64,000 bases of DNA from Larus michahellis (lineage: Eukaryota > Chordata > Aves > Charadriiformes > Laridae). This document shows positions 47,691 through 58,245 of this stretch, piece by piece. The translations under genes and the position numbers were made by a program. Under the pieces are notes generated by a model. It was not told the origin of the DNA. It made no database searches and saw only the letters and a program-made list of their open reading frames with translations. Position 1 is the first letter of the stretch. Each line of letters starts with the position of its first letter. The stretch spans positions 68,613,142 to 68,677,141 of the forward strand of contig NC_133896.1 of NCBI RefSeq assembly GCF_964199755.1. Direction: 5' to 3'.

Positions 47691-49319
47691 GAGAATGTCC
47701 CCCATATAGTCCAGGTTTAGAAATAGGATCTCACATGCCTTTTGTGTCTCTGAATTTTATGGTCAATAAAGTGAATTGGAAAGCAAGGGATGGTTAGTGT
47801 CATGAATCAGTAGTGGGTTCATCTCAGTAACCAATATTGGGATTATTTGACAAGGTAGGAGAGTGGGGACACTCCAGATGTGCATTCCTTTGGTGGACTC
47901 GGGCTAAGTGCTGAACAAGTGTCTCAGGATTTACTGGAAGGTATGAGAAGGAATTAGATGGCAAGCATACAATGATGTTGCTATGCGAGTCAGCGCTCCG
48001 TAGGCTAGCTGGCTGTCCTCAGTGCTCAGTTTTTGATGGAGATGTTTTCCCTCACCAAAAGGGAGGAAAGATTGGCATCTCCTCAAATACTGGGGTATTT
48101 TTTTCCTCCAGAGGTGGATGGCCATCAGGTTGGTAATCTCACACCCACCTTGCTCTTTGCCTAAAGTGACATGATGTGGGCCATGTTATGTGACCTGCAG
48201 GGCAGATGTGCAGCATCGCAACAACGTTCACTCCACGTTTTGTCTGTACATGCTACAATTCAACAACAGCTATTCTACTTTTAAGTCCTCACTCTAATCC
48301 GAATGGATACGCAGGTATGGGCAAAACTCAGGGAAAAAAAGCCTCCTATTTGGTTTGGATGAAAGTCAGCGATAGTAACTGTATAGAGTTGGTATTGCCT
48401 CCTACCACTTTTCAGAGAAGGCTGAAGACATCAAAAGCTCTGTTTCTCAGCATTTTTTCAGCTATTCTTGTGGTGACCTAAACCGTCTTTTCCTTGAATG
48501 CGGCTCACACAATGAAGTTAAAATCGTGTCTTCCCCGTTTCCTTCCTCTTTCATTTTGAGCTACTTTCACGTCCAGGGTTTGTCCGCCTCCTCACATTGA
48601 CCCTTCTGAGCAGGTTCTGGATGAGGCCACTGGCCCAGCTTGTTCTCGTTTCTTGTCCCAAGTCATGCCTAATATTAGATACCTTGGAAGAAAGAGTAAA
48701 ATCCCACAAAGACAAGTGGGAAAGCTGTGGAATTCTCTTGACTCCAATTGTTGATGTTTTGTGGTTTTTAATCTTATTAGGATTATTGCTTCAATAAATA
48801 CCTTGCAGAGAAGAGTTCTGTGGGTTAGTTCTGTCTGTACGAGTGCAGCAGTATTTTCTTTCATCACTTCTAAATCTATTGTCTTTTATTTAGTTGGACA
48901 ACCCCTTGCTCCTGTCTTATTGGGAGAAAAAGAGGGTGGGAATGGAGAATAAGTGCATCCAGATGGCTTTCTCTGCCTGCTTCAAGTATCATATGCATGG
49001 ATCGTTTCAACTCTTACTTACCGCCCCTTGAACGTAGCCCAGAAATTTGAAAATCGTTAGAGTTCTTATTCAGCAAACTTTTTTAATGGAATGTAGGCTG
49101 GCCAAAGTCATAGTAACTAGGGTTCAACGAGTCTTGAGTTTTGTGGTGTGTGTATTTTGTAACTGAGCTCTTAGAGCATCTTTCTGGAGCTCTAATTTAT
49201 GCCAGCTCTTTCTGGACTTTTAAGTTTCTGATATTTTGTTTTGTTACAAAGACAAACACGTTGAACGCAGCGTTCAAGGCTGAAATGGTGTTTTCTGTAT
49301 CATTCTTTATCTCTCTCTA
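47691..49319. other. Intron 1 DNA, nothing recognised
   Basis: AT-rich unique DNA without a supported exon or repeat. Confidence 0.55.
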
Positions 49320-50055
49320 ACGCAAAGCTCCACATCTGCTTTGTGGTTTTGACAATGACTGGAAACTAAGCAGATGTTTTCCCCTGTGCTGTCCATGAGG
49401 GCACTTAGATCTTTCTCCGAATGGTTGCAATTAATGTGGAACCCATCCATGTCTACAATTAGTTCAAACTCTCCTTGCCAATTTGCATAACCTTGCACTC
49501 ATATGTACTAATATTTATTTGCTGTAAGTTGGGTGGATCCTTCAGTTTGTTTGTTTTAATTCTCAATGATTTTAACTAACATAGAGCGGTATCGTCAACG
49601 TATTTTTTTTTCCCATTTCACATTGTATATGGCCCTTTCCAGATCATTTAATATATTAAATGTTGATCATAGTATCTACCCCTGGGACTTCCCCCATTAA
49701 CCTTCTTGAAAACTGGCCATTTATTCATGCTGTTCGTTTTTTGTAAATTAGCTTTAATCTATTGACAGATGTTTACCTCTCACCCCATGACTAGTTTCCC
49801 TAATAGGCTGCGGTGATTAATATTACTAAAGGCTGTTTGAAAATCCAAATTAATTATGTCTACCAGTTTTTCTTTAACCACTGTCTTGACTCTCCTTATA
49901 GAAAATATGGAGGTGCCCATTTTTCTTATGAAAATACCATGCTAATTTGTGCCTCCTGTATGGCATTAATCTAACTTTTGTAACTACCCGGTTGAACCAT
50001 TTTACCAGGTACTAAAGTAAGGTTTACAAGTGTCTGTAATTCCCAAGCTCACCGT
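49320..50055 (-). mobile_element. Ancient CR1/L3-like LINE, polymerase-end fragment
   Basis: Read in reverse, the segment follows the reverse-transcriptase part of the old amniote CR1 family. Blocks in order on + include ACTTAGATCTTTCTCCGAAT, GATCATTTAATATATTAAAT, TACCCCTGGGACTTCCCCCA, AAAACTGGCCATTTATTCAT, AAGGCTGTTTGAAAATCCAA followed by ATTAATTATGTC, and TTTTACCAGGTACTAAAGTA. Frameshifts and stops throughout: a dead copy. Confidence 0.75.
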
Positions 50056-50059
50056 TGCT

Positions 50060-50420
50060 TTTTACACGCGAAAGCACAGTATCGCCTGCCCTGCAGCTTT
50101 GCCACTTCCTATTTAATTTTAATGATCAAGCTGCCAGCAAACTACGTAACACGCCGCTTCGCTCTTAACATCGTTTGAAACTCGGGCGAGTGCTACCTGG
50201 GCCAGTTTGTTTCCAATTTAAATTAATTTTATGTGACTCCAGGCATCAGTGGCAGGCTGCCCTGGGTTTTTACAGCGCCTGCTCTTGAACTGCTCGTTAC
50301 CGGCGCCCGTCAAGGGCTCCTGCAGGGATCGGTGTTCTGCGGCTGCCGTGCCCTCCTATACCCATTTGTTCGGTGCAGCCTCTCTCGTACGCTCCTCTCA
50401 CCCTGGAGATGCGCCTTGAC
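50060..50420. other. CpG-enriched patch beside the LINE relic
   Basis: Roughly 350 bases hold about 20 CpG sites (for example ACACGCCGCTTCGCTC, ACTCGGGCGAG, CTCGTTACCGGCGCCCGTC, CTCGTACGCTC), unusual for methylated intron DNA. The flanks are AT-rich and CpG-poor. No known motif or exon was recognised. Confidence 0.45.
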
Positions 50421-52354
50421 AAGGTCTTGCGAGTGTCTTGACCACCTCCTGCCCTCAAACTTCTGGGAAGCTTTAACAGGTTTGTTAAAATTGGAGATTT
50501 TCTCTTTTTCATTCAAACCAGCAAAGCACTAAATTGTCATTTAAACATGATTTTAACTTTTTTGGCCTTTTACGTTAGTAAAAGTTGGATTATCTCTGGA
50601 TTTTGCTAAAGTCTGGAGATTTACAGCCAAATTCAGTCTTTACATTCAATTTGGTATTTTCTTCTGTACATGTTTAAGCAATTTATGGTTTTAATGGACA
50701 TTTACTTGAACTCATTTTAATGTTTTATGTCACAAAATCATAACCGTTTCTTTCTGTTTACAGAATAAACTATTTGCTTGTGGCCCATAATAAAACCCTT
50801 TTGGTTAAAAAAATGCATTAAAAAATAACACCAAAACTTTTAAAATCTGTTTTGATGATGCAGTTTAGTATGAAATTGTGTTGAATGAGCTGCTTTGCAC
50901 CTAAAAGTGATTTACTTCAGTTAGCTGACTGAGCCGGTTGGTTTCGTGTCCACTGGGGCTCTATGAAGTCAACACCTCAGCATCTCGTGTAAAGGTTTTT
51001 ATTCAGAAATCCGAAGAAGAAAGTAAGTTTTTTGGCTTGCAGCTTGGCGCTCCCCAGTGCAGTAGGGGCTGTGCTCAGGTGGTAGGTAGGTGCTTTGGCA
51101 GCAGCCACGTCCCGCCATGTGCTGTGCTGCGTTGCCACGAGTGACCACGAGATGGGCACGGAAAGGCTGATCCACCTGTAAAATAACACAGGAAAGAAAA
51201 CTTAACCGTCTGATCGGTTTTAGGATTTTCAGTCCTAAAACTTCCCTGTGCCTGGGCATCGGTGATGCCCAGGAGCTGCTGCGAAGGAGCGGAGGTGGGG
51301 CGACACAGGTCGGGGAGCAGGGCACCAGCCTGGCGGTGTTGCTATAAAGTTACCCGTGAAATTTCATCCAGGGTGAAGGGAATAAACAGAAATGAAGCGC
51401 GTACTCTTCGCCACTCGCAGATGGGCTCCACACATGTCAAGGCTCAATTTATCCTATCAATAAGGTCTATTCTGGGCTCTTCTGTGTTTTCTGCCAGTTC
51501 AGTCTGGGAGTCATTTTACACCTCTTGGCAAATATTTGGTTTGGATGTTTTTAAGTATAATTTAAATGATTGATTAAAAGTCAGAGAAAGTTTCAGCTCT
51601 TACTGGTTATAGTCATTTCAGATTTAGCTTTAGATCAGTTTTAAAGGTATTAGTGTATCTCAAGTATTTGAGTGTAAAGTTTCAGTGAAAAAAAAAAACA
51701 GCCTGTGTTGTGGTTCTTGCAGATTTTGCACTGGTGCTGGTATCCGAAGCCAGAGTCTGTTTCTGTCTCCTATAGTGATATGGTTAATAATCAAAGGATT
51801 TAAGGTTTATATTCCTGATCACAGTGGGGGTACAAATTTCGGTACAAAATATTGAAAACGTTAGGTTAAGCATCATTTCTTTATTTCTATGTACTCAGTG
51901 CACCGTGGATGTAGACTTGGATGTATTGCAGTACTTGGAATGTTATACCCAGTCCTCCTATTTATCTCCCACCTTTGCAGCGTCATGCTGATTCCTTCCT
52001 ATAGTTTGCGGTGTTGTTCTTCAGAGGCATTGCAAACTTTTTGGCTCCTTAAACACGCTTTCCACATCTTATGTTTTGACTGGCTTCGAAACCTCTTCCC
52101 CTCACACCTTATCGGATTTAATTTCCCCGAGCTGACTTCCTGCCGTGGAATTATTTCCCCTGTCCCTGCCACTGTGGTTACATCCCACGCTGCCTCTGGT
52201 CCCAGCAGCCTGTGGAACGGTGGCCCTTGGCGTGAGAGTGCTTGGCATTTGCTGTCCCAACTGTGCTTCTTCAGACACCGCAGTGCATCTCAGATGCTTA
52301 GAGAACTCAGCCTCGCAGCTTTCCTGTGCATTAAGAAAATATTTTCTCGGTTTT
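50421..52354. other. Intron 1 DNA, nothing recognised
   Basis: An AT-rich block at about 50,500-50,900 has the look of unique non-coding DNA with few repeats. No exon was supported. Confidence 0.5.
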
Positions 52355-52480
52355 GTGGCACAACAAAGTGAAATGCCCAGCACCATGAAGGAAGTCTGTG
52401 GCGCAGCTGGGAAATGAACTCTGATCTCCCCGTGTCTGTCCAGTACCTTAATTACATGATCATCTCCACTGCCTCGTCTC
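52355..52480 (-). mobile_element. MIR-type SINE relic
   Basis: AAGGAAGTCTGTGGCGCAGC followed by TGGGAAATGAACTCTGATCT and TCTGTCCAGTACCTTAATTA matches the reverse complement of the MIR 5' half (consensus: ggcagagctgggaatagaac, ccaggtctcc, ccagtgcttaaccac). Confidence 0.65.
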
Positions 52481-52773
52481 ACATTCGTCTCTTGGAGTTG
52501 AACAAGCGTGTCAAACTGCATTTTTCATCTCTTTTCTCTTGCCTTTGCTTATAGCTTGAGGCATTAGAGGAGAGTGGAGTTTTTACATGTTGGGAGTCTT
52601 CTTCAATACGGTTATTTTATATCCCCTCTTTTTTTGCCTCCCTTCTTACATCCCAGTTTGTGTGAAATCAAGTCTCTATTCCCTTCTACGTTTGAAATGC
52701 AGTTTTCTGTTTTCATACACATACTTGCCATCAAAAGTTTCATCTCTGGCCTCCGTTTTAATGCTGTAACAAG

Positions 52774-52803
52774 ATTTTATTTATTTATTTATTTATGTAT
52801 TTA
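52774..52803. repeat. TTTA microsatellite
   Basis: About seven units of TTTA with one variant unit (TGTA). Confidence 0.9.
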
Positions 52804-52954
52804 GGGCACTCACATTTTCCCTCCTCTATGACATTCAACTCTAGGCAACCAGTGTTTTCTGCATTTGCCATCTAAATGACATTCTTTCCTGTTCGAATTT
52901 TACCATCCCCAGCCTGATTCAGCGTGGAATACAAACCCTTTTCTGCCTTGTACA

Positions 52955-53660
52955 CAAAAATGGATGTACGGGGTTAGATCAAAGGTCCGTCTAGCGCAGC
53001 ATCCTGTCTCTTGTTGTACAGCGGATACCCAGGGAAGAGTGTCAGAACGGGGCAATCGAGCAATGATACTTCCCTAGACTGTGCTCACAGCCTCTGGCTC
53101 ATATTTGCAGCTCAGAAACTTCCTTTTGTATTTAGCAGCCCTTGATAGATTCCCCCTCCCCCTTCTGCTAATTTGCCTTTTTCTTCTGTGAACCCATGTA
53201 CACTTTTAGCATCCATAATACTGCATGGCAAAGGGACAGGCAGACGAATTATTGCTTGTGCAAGGAAGTGTCTCCTTTTGTTTGTTTTTATCCTGATAAT
53301 TTCATTTGATGTCTGTCCATTCTTTTTTCAGAAGGGACTACAAGCGCTCGTTCTCCATGCCATTTCTGATTTTATAGTCTTTTATTGTTTTGCATAATTC
53401 TTTTTCCTGCAGAAGCTGTTTCATGCGTTTGATCACTGTTGTTGCCCTGCTCCTGCTTTTCAGTCCTTCTGTCTTCTTTCTGTTCCAAATGTGGGGACCA
53501 GAACCGCATGTAGTGTTCAAGGTGTAGATACACTCTGTGTTTATACAGAGGTATAATGATGTTTTACATTCCTTTCCTCGGCATGGCTACTATTATTAAT
53601 TTATTTTTGACAGCTTCCGCTGTATTGCTTCTACTTTCAGAGTTGTGCATGCTGCCGCCC
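52955..53660 (-). mobile_element. Ancient CR1/L3-like LINE 3' end
   Basis: Reverse-oriented blocks on + are GGGGTTAGATCAAAGGTCCG followed by TCTAGCGCAGCATCCTGTCT, TTTTATCCTGATAATTTCAT, TTGTTGCCCTGCTCCTGCTT, CAAATGTGGGGACCAGAACC followed by GCATGTAGTGTTCAAGGTG, and TTATACAGAGGTATAATGAT. They follow the old amniote CR1 3' region almost block by block. It is longer than the other relics here and ends where the polymerase-coding part would begin. Confidence 0.8.
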
Positions 53661-55129
53661 GAGCCGCGTCTCTCAGCTGAGCATTTCCCTTGCGCTTTTG
53701 CTTATGATCTGGACCCTGACGGTTACTCTCGCTTCACCAGAATTTCCTTTTTCCTCTTGCTTCTCCCCTTTTATGCTTCCACCATATCTGAAAGAGCTTC
53801 CTTCCTCCAGTGCTCCTACTCACCTTGATCTCTAAATTCCTGCCGAAGATTCCAACTACAAAGCCCTTCCAAAGCATCTGCTCTTTTTTTCCCTTATCTA
53901 GTGTACCAGCACTGTCAGGCAACTTTCTATTATGCTGGAAATAAAAAATGCCTCTAAGATGTGTGCCAAGCTCACAGAATGTAAATCCACATATGTATAT
54001 CCAATCCACTCTTCTTTTTTCTCCTTTCCTCTTCACCATCTGTCTTCTAATCTGTTTTCTGTGTGCATTAAGGTATAATTTTACACCAGTCCAGTTAATT
54101 TCAAGTTTAGTTCTAGCTTGCACCATTTAAAAGGGCCTTAAATTAATAGAGCTTAATCTGCTCACACCATGCGCAGCATCTCCAGGAAAGCAGCAGTCAG
54201 TGCAGGGAAGTCTGGGGCCTCCTCTATTCCTGTCTGGGAGCTTTTGGATAGAAATCACTCGGATGATCTGTGTAACTTCTGCAGAATAAGCCTGATGTTC
54301 CTTCCCTGTGTTGGACCCGCCGCACCGTTGATGTGCAGATGTGCAGCCTGTTTGCCTTCCAGATGTGTTGGATTGTAGACAGATGGACTCTGCGAGCAGG
54401 GAACACGCACGCGTGAGGTTGGAGACTACCAAGCACCTCGTGCTTGCTGCTTACACTGCACGCTGGGCCAGCACGTAAGCGTTTTGTCCAGAGTTGTCCT
54501 GGATGAGTGGTCCTGGCTGGATCTGTGAGAGAGGAATCTGCCGTCGGGTGCCTTCATGCGCAAGTCCTAGTATTGCTGTGTTGTTTTACCCACAACCGAG
54601 GTAATATGGGGGAACTCTTGTTTTTTCATATCAGTATAGCCTATAGTTGCTATATCACCATTACAGATTACCAAATTATGCTCTGTCGCCCCTAAAAGTG
54701 TAGAGTCCCTTACAGTTTCAACAAAAAGGGGTTGTTACGGGCTCCGAGCATCTGAAAAATTGGGCATTGTGTTCAATTGCTCCCATATGGACTTTTGGAC
54801 CTTGGTCTGAGCTGGGGATATACATCATTCTGCAGACGCCGTGAGAAAGGACCAGTGTCCGTCTTCCCCTGTCCTCCACAACCACAGAGGTTAACTACAG
54901 TGTGGGTTTGAAGGTCAGCAGCGTTTCAGGTCCCCCGGTTGTGGAGGTGCTGAGGATGACTCTGTCCTTAAAGTTGCATCGTTGCATTTACACGTAGAGA
55001 TGTAATTCACAGAAGAGTCCCGAGTCTCTTCCTCTAATGTATAGCTCCACACCATGTAACGGTGGGTTGGAAAGTTAAGTTCAATTAAACTAAATTAGAA
55101 ATAGATTAATGCTGCAACGGTCAGAGGTC
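53661..55129. other. Intron 1 DNA, nothing recognised
   Basis: Unique DNA with no supported exon, repeat family or RNA gene. Confidence 0.55.
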
Positions 55130-55290
55130 TAGTCTGAGAGTTGTTACGCTCGGTTTTAGTGCTCTGCATTTGGCTTCCTGTGTGATCTTGGGCAAGTCAC
55201 TTAGCTTATCTGTGAGAAGCCCACATGGTTGTTGTGAGGTTAAATGCCATAAAGATGCATGAAGTCCTCTTGTCTATATGTGACTGGGCT
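55130..55290 (+). mobile_element. MIR SINE relic
   Basis: TGTGTGATCTTGGGCAAGTC followed by ACTTAGCTTATCTGTGAG is the diagnostic MIR core, and GTTGTTGTGAGGTTAAATGC follows in the right order. The ATCTGTAAAATGGG segment between them is deleted or decayed. Confidence 0.82.
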
Positions 55291-57191
55291 TATACAGAGA
55301 TTGAAGATAAAGTTAAAAAAAAAGGACCCTCTTTGTCAGCCCTTTCTGCATCCCAAAACCCACACTTAAAAGTTCCCATATAACCAAATCTTACAAATAT
55401 AATTGCATAGGCTGTACGTGAATAAATGATGTTGCACTTAAATGATTAGCTGCTCAATCTAATGTTTATGATTATATTGGCAGTGTGATCTGCTTCTGTA
55501 GTGAGCGTGGCTCGGAGCCATTCTGTTGTTAAAACAGGGACAGAAACAATCAGTAACCCCCGCTGCTGGGCGAAGGAAGGATGAGGGCTGGGGCGGACAA
55601 AAGCTTAATCTTTCTCTCTCTCTGTTTTTCTAAGAGTTTGAGCTAATCACTGATAGCCAACACTAAAACGTCTGAATCATAAATCTATTCAGCTACTGCG
55701 TGACTCCCCACAAACCGAGTACGAACTGTCTGTGCCTTAGCGATTCCCTTCCCGGCTGAGCCATGCCTCGCATTTATCTCACATGCAACCCCTTCTCGTA
55801 GCCTTTGCAGGTTTAAAACAAAATTCCCGTAACACTTCTTACATGTAAGTCATCGAGGCACCCTTTCTGTGCCAGCTCCCTTTTAAGATAGCTTTAGGCA
55901 GAAGACGAAATCACGGCAAGAAGTCCAAAGACCAGGGATACAGCCTTTACACGCTCATCCTTCTCCCCCAGCTGGGACTCCTGCTTCCCGCTATTGTGAG
56001 AATTAATCCTTTAGTGTTCCTCACTGCTTTACCTTCCATATAGCCAATAAGCACAGAGTGAGTGAAAGATTGGATGTGTGTTTGAAGGAATGAATAGCAA
56101 TGGATCAAACTGCTCTAGCTCTTTTGCAAGTGCTGTTTAGGAAAATTGAATCATTTGCTTTTTATTTGAAAAATAATTATGATAACTCAGTTTTTAAGAA
56201 GGTGAGTCTGGGCATTTTTGGATTTTTTTTATCTTCCTTCTCAGATCAGTGGACAGATGAGGGGGGAAAAAAAGCAAATTCCTAACTTTACACCCCAGAT
56301 AGAAACGAATGCAGAGGTAGTCCTGAATGCTGTTCCTTGATGCTGGCTATGGATGTGCTCCCGTGCTGATTGAGGCTGCCCACAGTAAACGCATAGGTGG
56401 AATTTTTTCAACACCAAAGTTTATTTCAGAGGAAAAGGAAGCGACATTACGTTGTTGTGGTTGGTTAACTTTCTTCTGTGCGAGAAACCCTGGAATGACC
56501 AAAGTTTGTAGTCCGGAGTAGGATGTGGTATTTTTTTTTTTGTTTGCTTTTTCTTCTTCTGTTTTGACTCGGTGGAAGTAGCATGGAGGTTATTGAGTTA
56601 AAATGACTTCTTGAGATTTCTGCATGGTAGAAGGGAATGAGTTGGGAAACAGTCTTCGGAGCTCCTCTTGCTGAAGCTTTATTAGTGAGGCTGAGTCACA
56701 GGAAATGTTACCACCCATCAACACAGTGGGACTGAGTCCTCTGGGAGTGATCTGATCAGAGTCACCTGCACCCATGGGCAAGTGGGTGTTTCGAACTGGA
56801 GCGGCACGTGAATGCATCGATCAAAATGTTGGGGTCTGCAGGAAACAGCTGTGCTCAGTCTTGAAAGACGCGAGTCGTTGAAATATTGTAGTGCATAGCA
56901 CAAAAAAGGCTCTGCGTGCCCTCTTTTATGGAGGTTTAGAAGTCATGGGATTGTTTTATACTGAAATGTTTTATACTCCTTTTAAATAAAAAGTTTGAAG
57001 GAAACTAATATATGGAAACTGAAATATGAAAAGTATGTAACTATGACAGTTTAGGGGGAATAGCAGGCACCTTTTGAGAGGAGGCCCTAAGCCAGTATTG
57101 GTTGTCACAGTGGAGATGCCTAGAATGAATTTATTCTTGGAAGGAAAGTAGTGATCCTTGTTCCCAGTGCTGAACGTTCTGTGTCATGTAA
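55291..57191. other. Intron 1 DNA, nothing recognised
   Basis: Unique AT-leaning DNA with no supported exon or repeat family. Confidence 0.55.
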
Positions 57192-57626
57192 GTATAGAAT
57201 CGTTTTGATTGGAATGGACCTTTAAGATCATCAAGTCCAATCGCTAACCCAGCACTGCCAAGTTACCACTAAACCATGTCCCTCAGCACTACATCTACTG
57301 TGCTTTTAAATACCTCTGGGGATGGTGACTCAACCACTCCCCTGGGCAGCCTGTTCCAATGCTTGACAACCCTTTCGGTGAAGAAATTTTTCCTAATATC
57401 CAAACTAAACCTTCCCTGGTGCAACTTGAGGCCATTTCCTCTTGTCCTATCGCTTGTTACTTGGGAGAAGAGACCGACCCCCATCTGGCTACAGCCTCCT
57501 TTCAGGTAGTTGTAGAGAGCGATAAGGTCTCCCCTCAGTCTCCTTTTCTCCAGGCTAAATCATCCCAGCTCCCTCAGTGCTCCTCATAAGACTTGCGCTC
57601 AAGACCCTTCTCACACTTCTGGTAGT
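57192..57626 (-). mobile_element. Avian CR1 LINE, 5'-truncated
   Basis: The best preserved repeat in the window. The reverse strand keeps a 71-codon open stretch (57,269-57,484) containing [20 protein letters not shown] and [19 protein letters not shown], the typical C-terminal part of avian CR1 ORF2. The 3' end reads, in reverse complement, GGTCCATTCCAATCAAAACG followed by ATTCTATA, the usual CR1 terminus. Truncation at the 5' side is near 57,626, as expected for target-primed insertion. Not functional. Confidence 0.92.
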
Positions 57627-58079
57627 TTTCTGTATTTTACCTTTGAAATGCTTGAATTATTTTTTTTTAATTGAATTTATTTTATTGTCTTTACGTTGTT
57701 TTTAACATTCTTGCAGTGAAATCGATCTGGTAGAGGAAGGCTGCTCTTTGGGAGTTGCCTAGCAAGTGCGGTTTTCCCTAAACTAGAATTTTTCTTAGTT
57801 CCTCAGTTTTGCTCCTTTTGAGCACCTCCTTAGGACAGAAATGCCGGTCAGGATGAGACGTTTCCTTCACCAATGAAAAAAAATGTAATTGGTAGTGTTG
57901 TAATTCAGGATTCTTGCCTTTACAAAGTGCCCGGTGCAGGTGTCCTTGCTGCTATCTGTTCTGTGGGACTTACTGTTTGGAGAGGTTTGAGCAAGCCTGC
58001 ATGTAAAAGGGCCTGCCATCCTCTTCTGCTTCGAAGGATCTGTGAATAGTTAAGCTGGTTCTCGTTGTCTTACAAATAT
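57627..58079. other. Intron 1 DNA, nothing recognised
   Basis: Unique T-rich DNA with no supported exon or repeat family. Confidence 0.55.
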
Positions 58080-58245
58080 TAAGCCTCATGGGAGGTTTAG
58101 GTATTTGTCTCTATTTTGTGTGTATTGAAAAAGAGCAGAGAATAGTCAAGTGGGTTGCCTGAAGTCACCCAGCCTGACAGAGCTGGGAATAGGTTTCCTG
58201 GCTCCCAGTACTGTACTTTAAACCACAAGATTAGTCTTTTTTGAA
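58080..58245 (-). mobile_element. MIR-type SINE relic
   Basis: AGTCAAGTGGGTTGCCTGAA followed by GTCACCCAGCCTGACAGAGC, TGGGAATAGGTTTCCTGGCT and CCCAGTACTGTACTTTAAAC matches the reverse complement of the MIR 5' half (consensus: aggttaagtgacttgcccaa, ggtcacacagc, agagctgggaat). Confidence 0.75.

Noticed and set aside
50233..50532. Frame on + with a GLLQGSVF stretch reminiscent of reverse transcriptase
   Set aside because: The neighbouring LINE is on the other strand, no other polymerase block is present, and the match is only a few residues.
53556..53828. 90-codon open frame on + rich in leucine and phenylalanine
   Set aside because: It begins inside the antisense of an old LINE relic, and its bias follows the T-rich composition.
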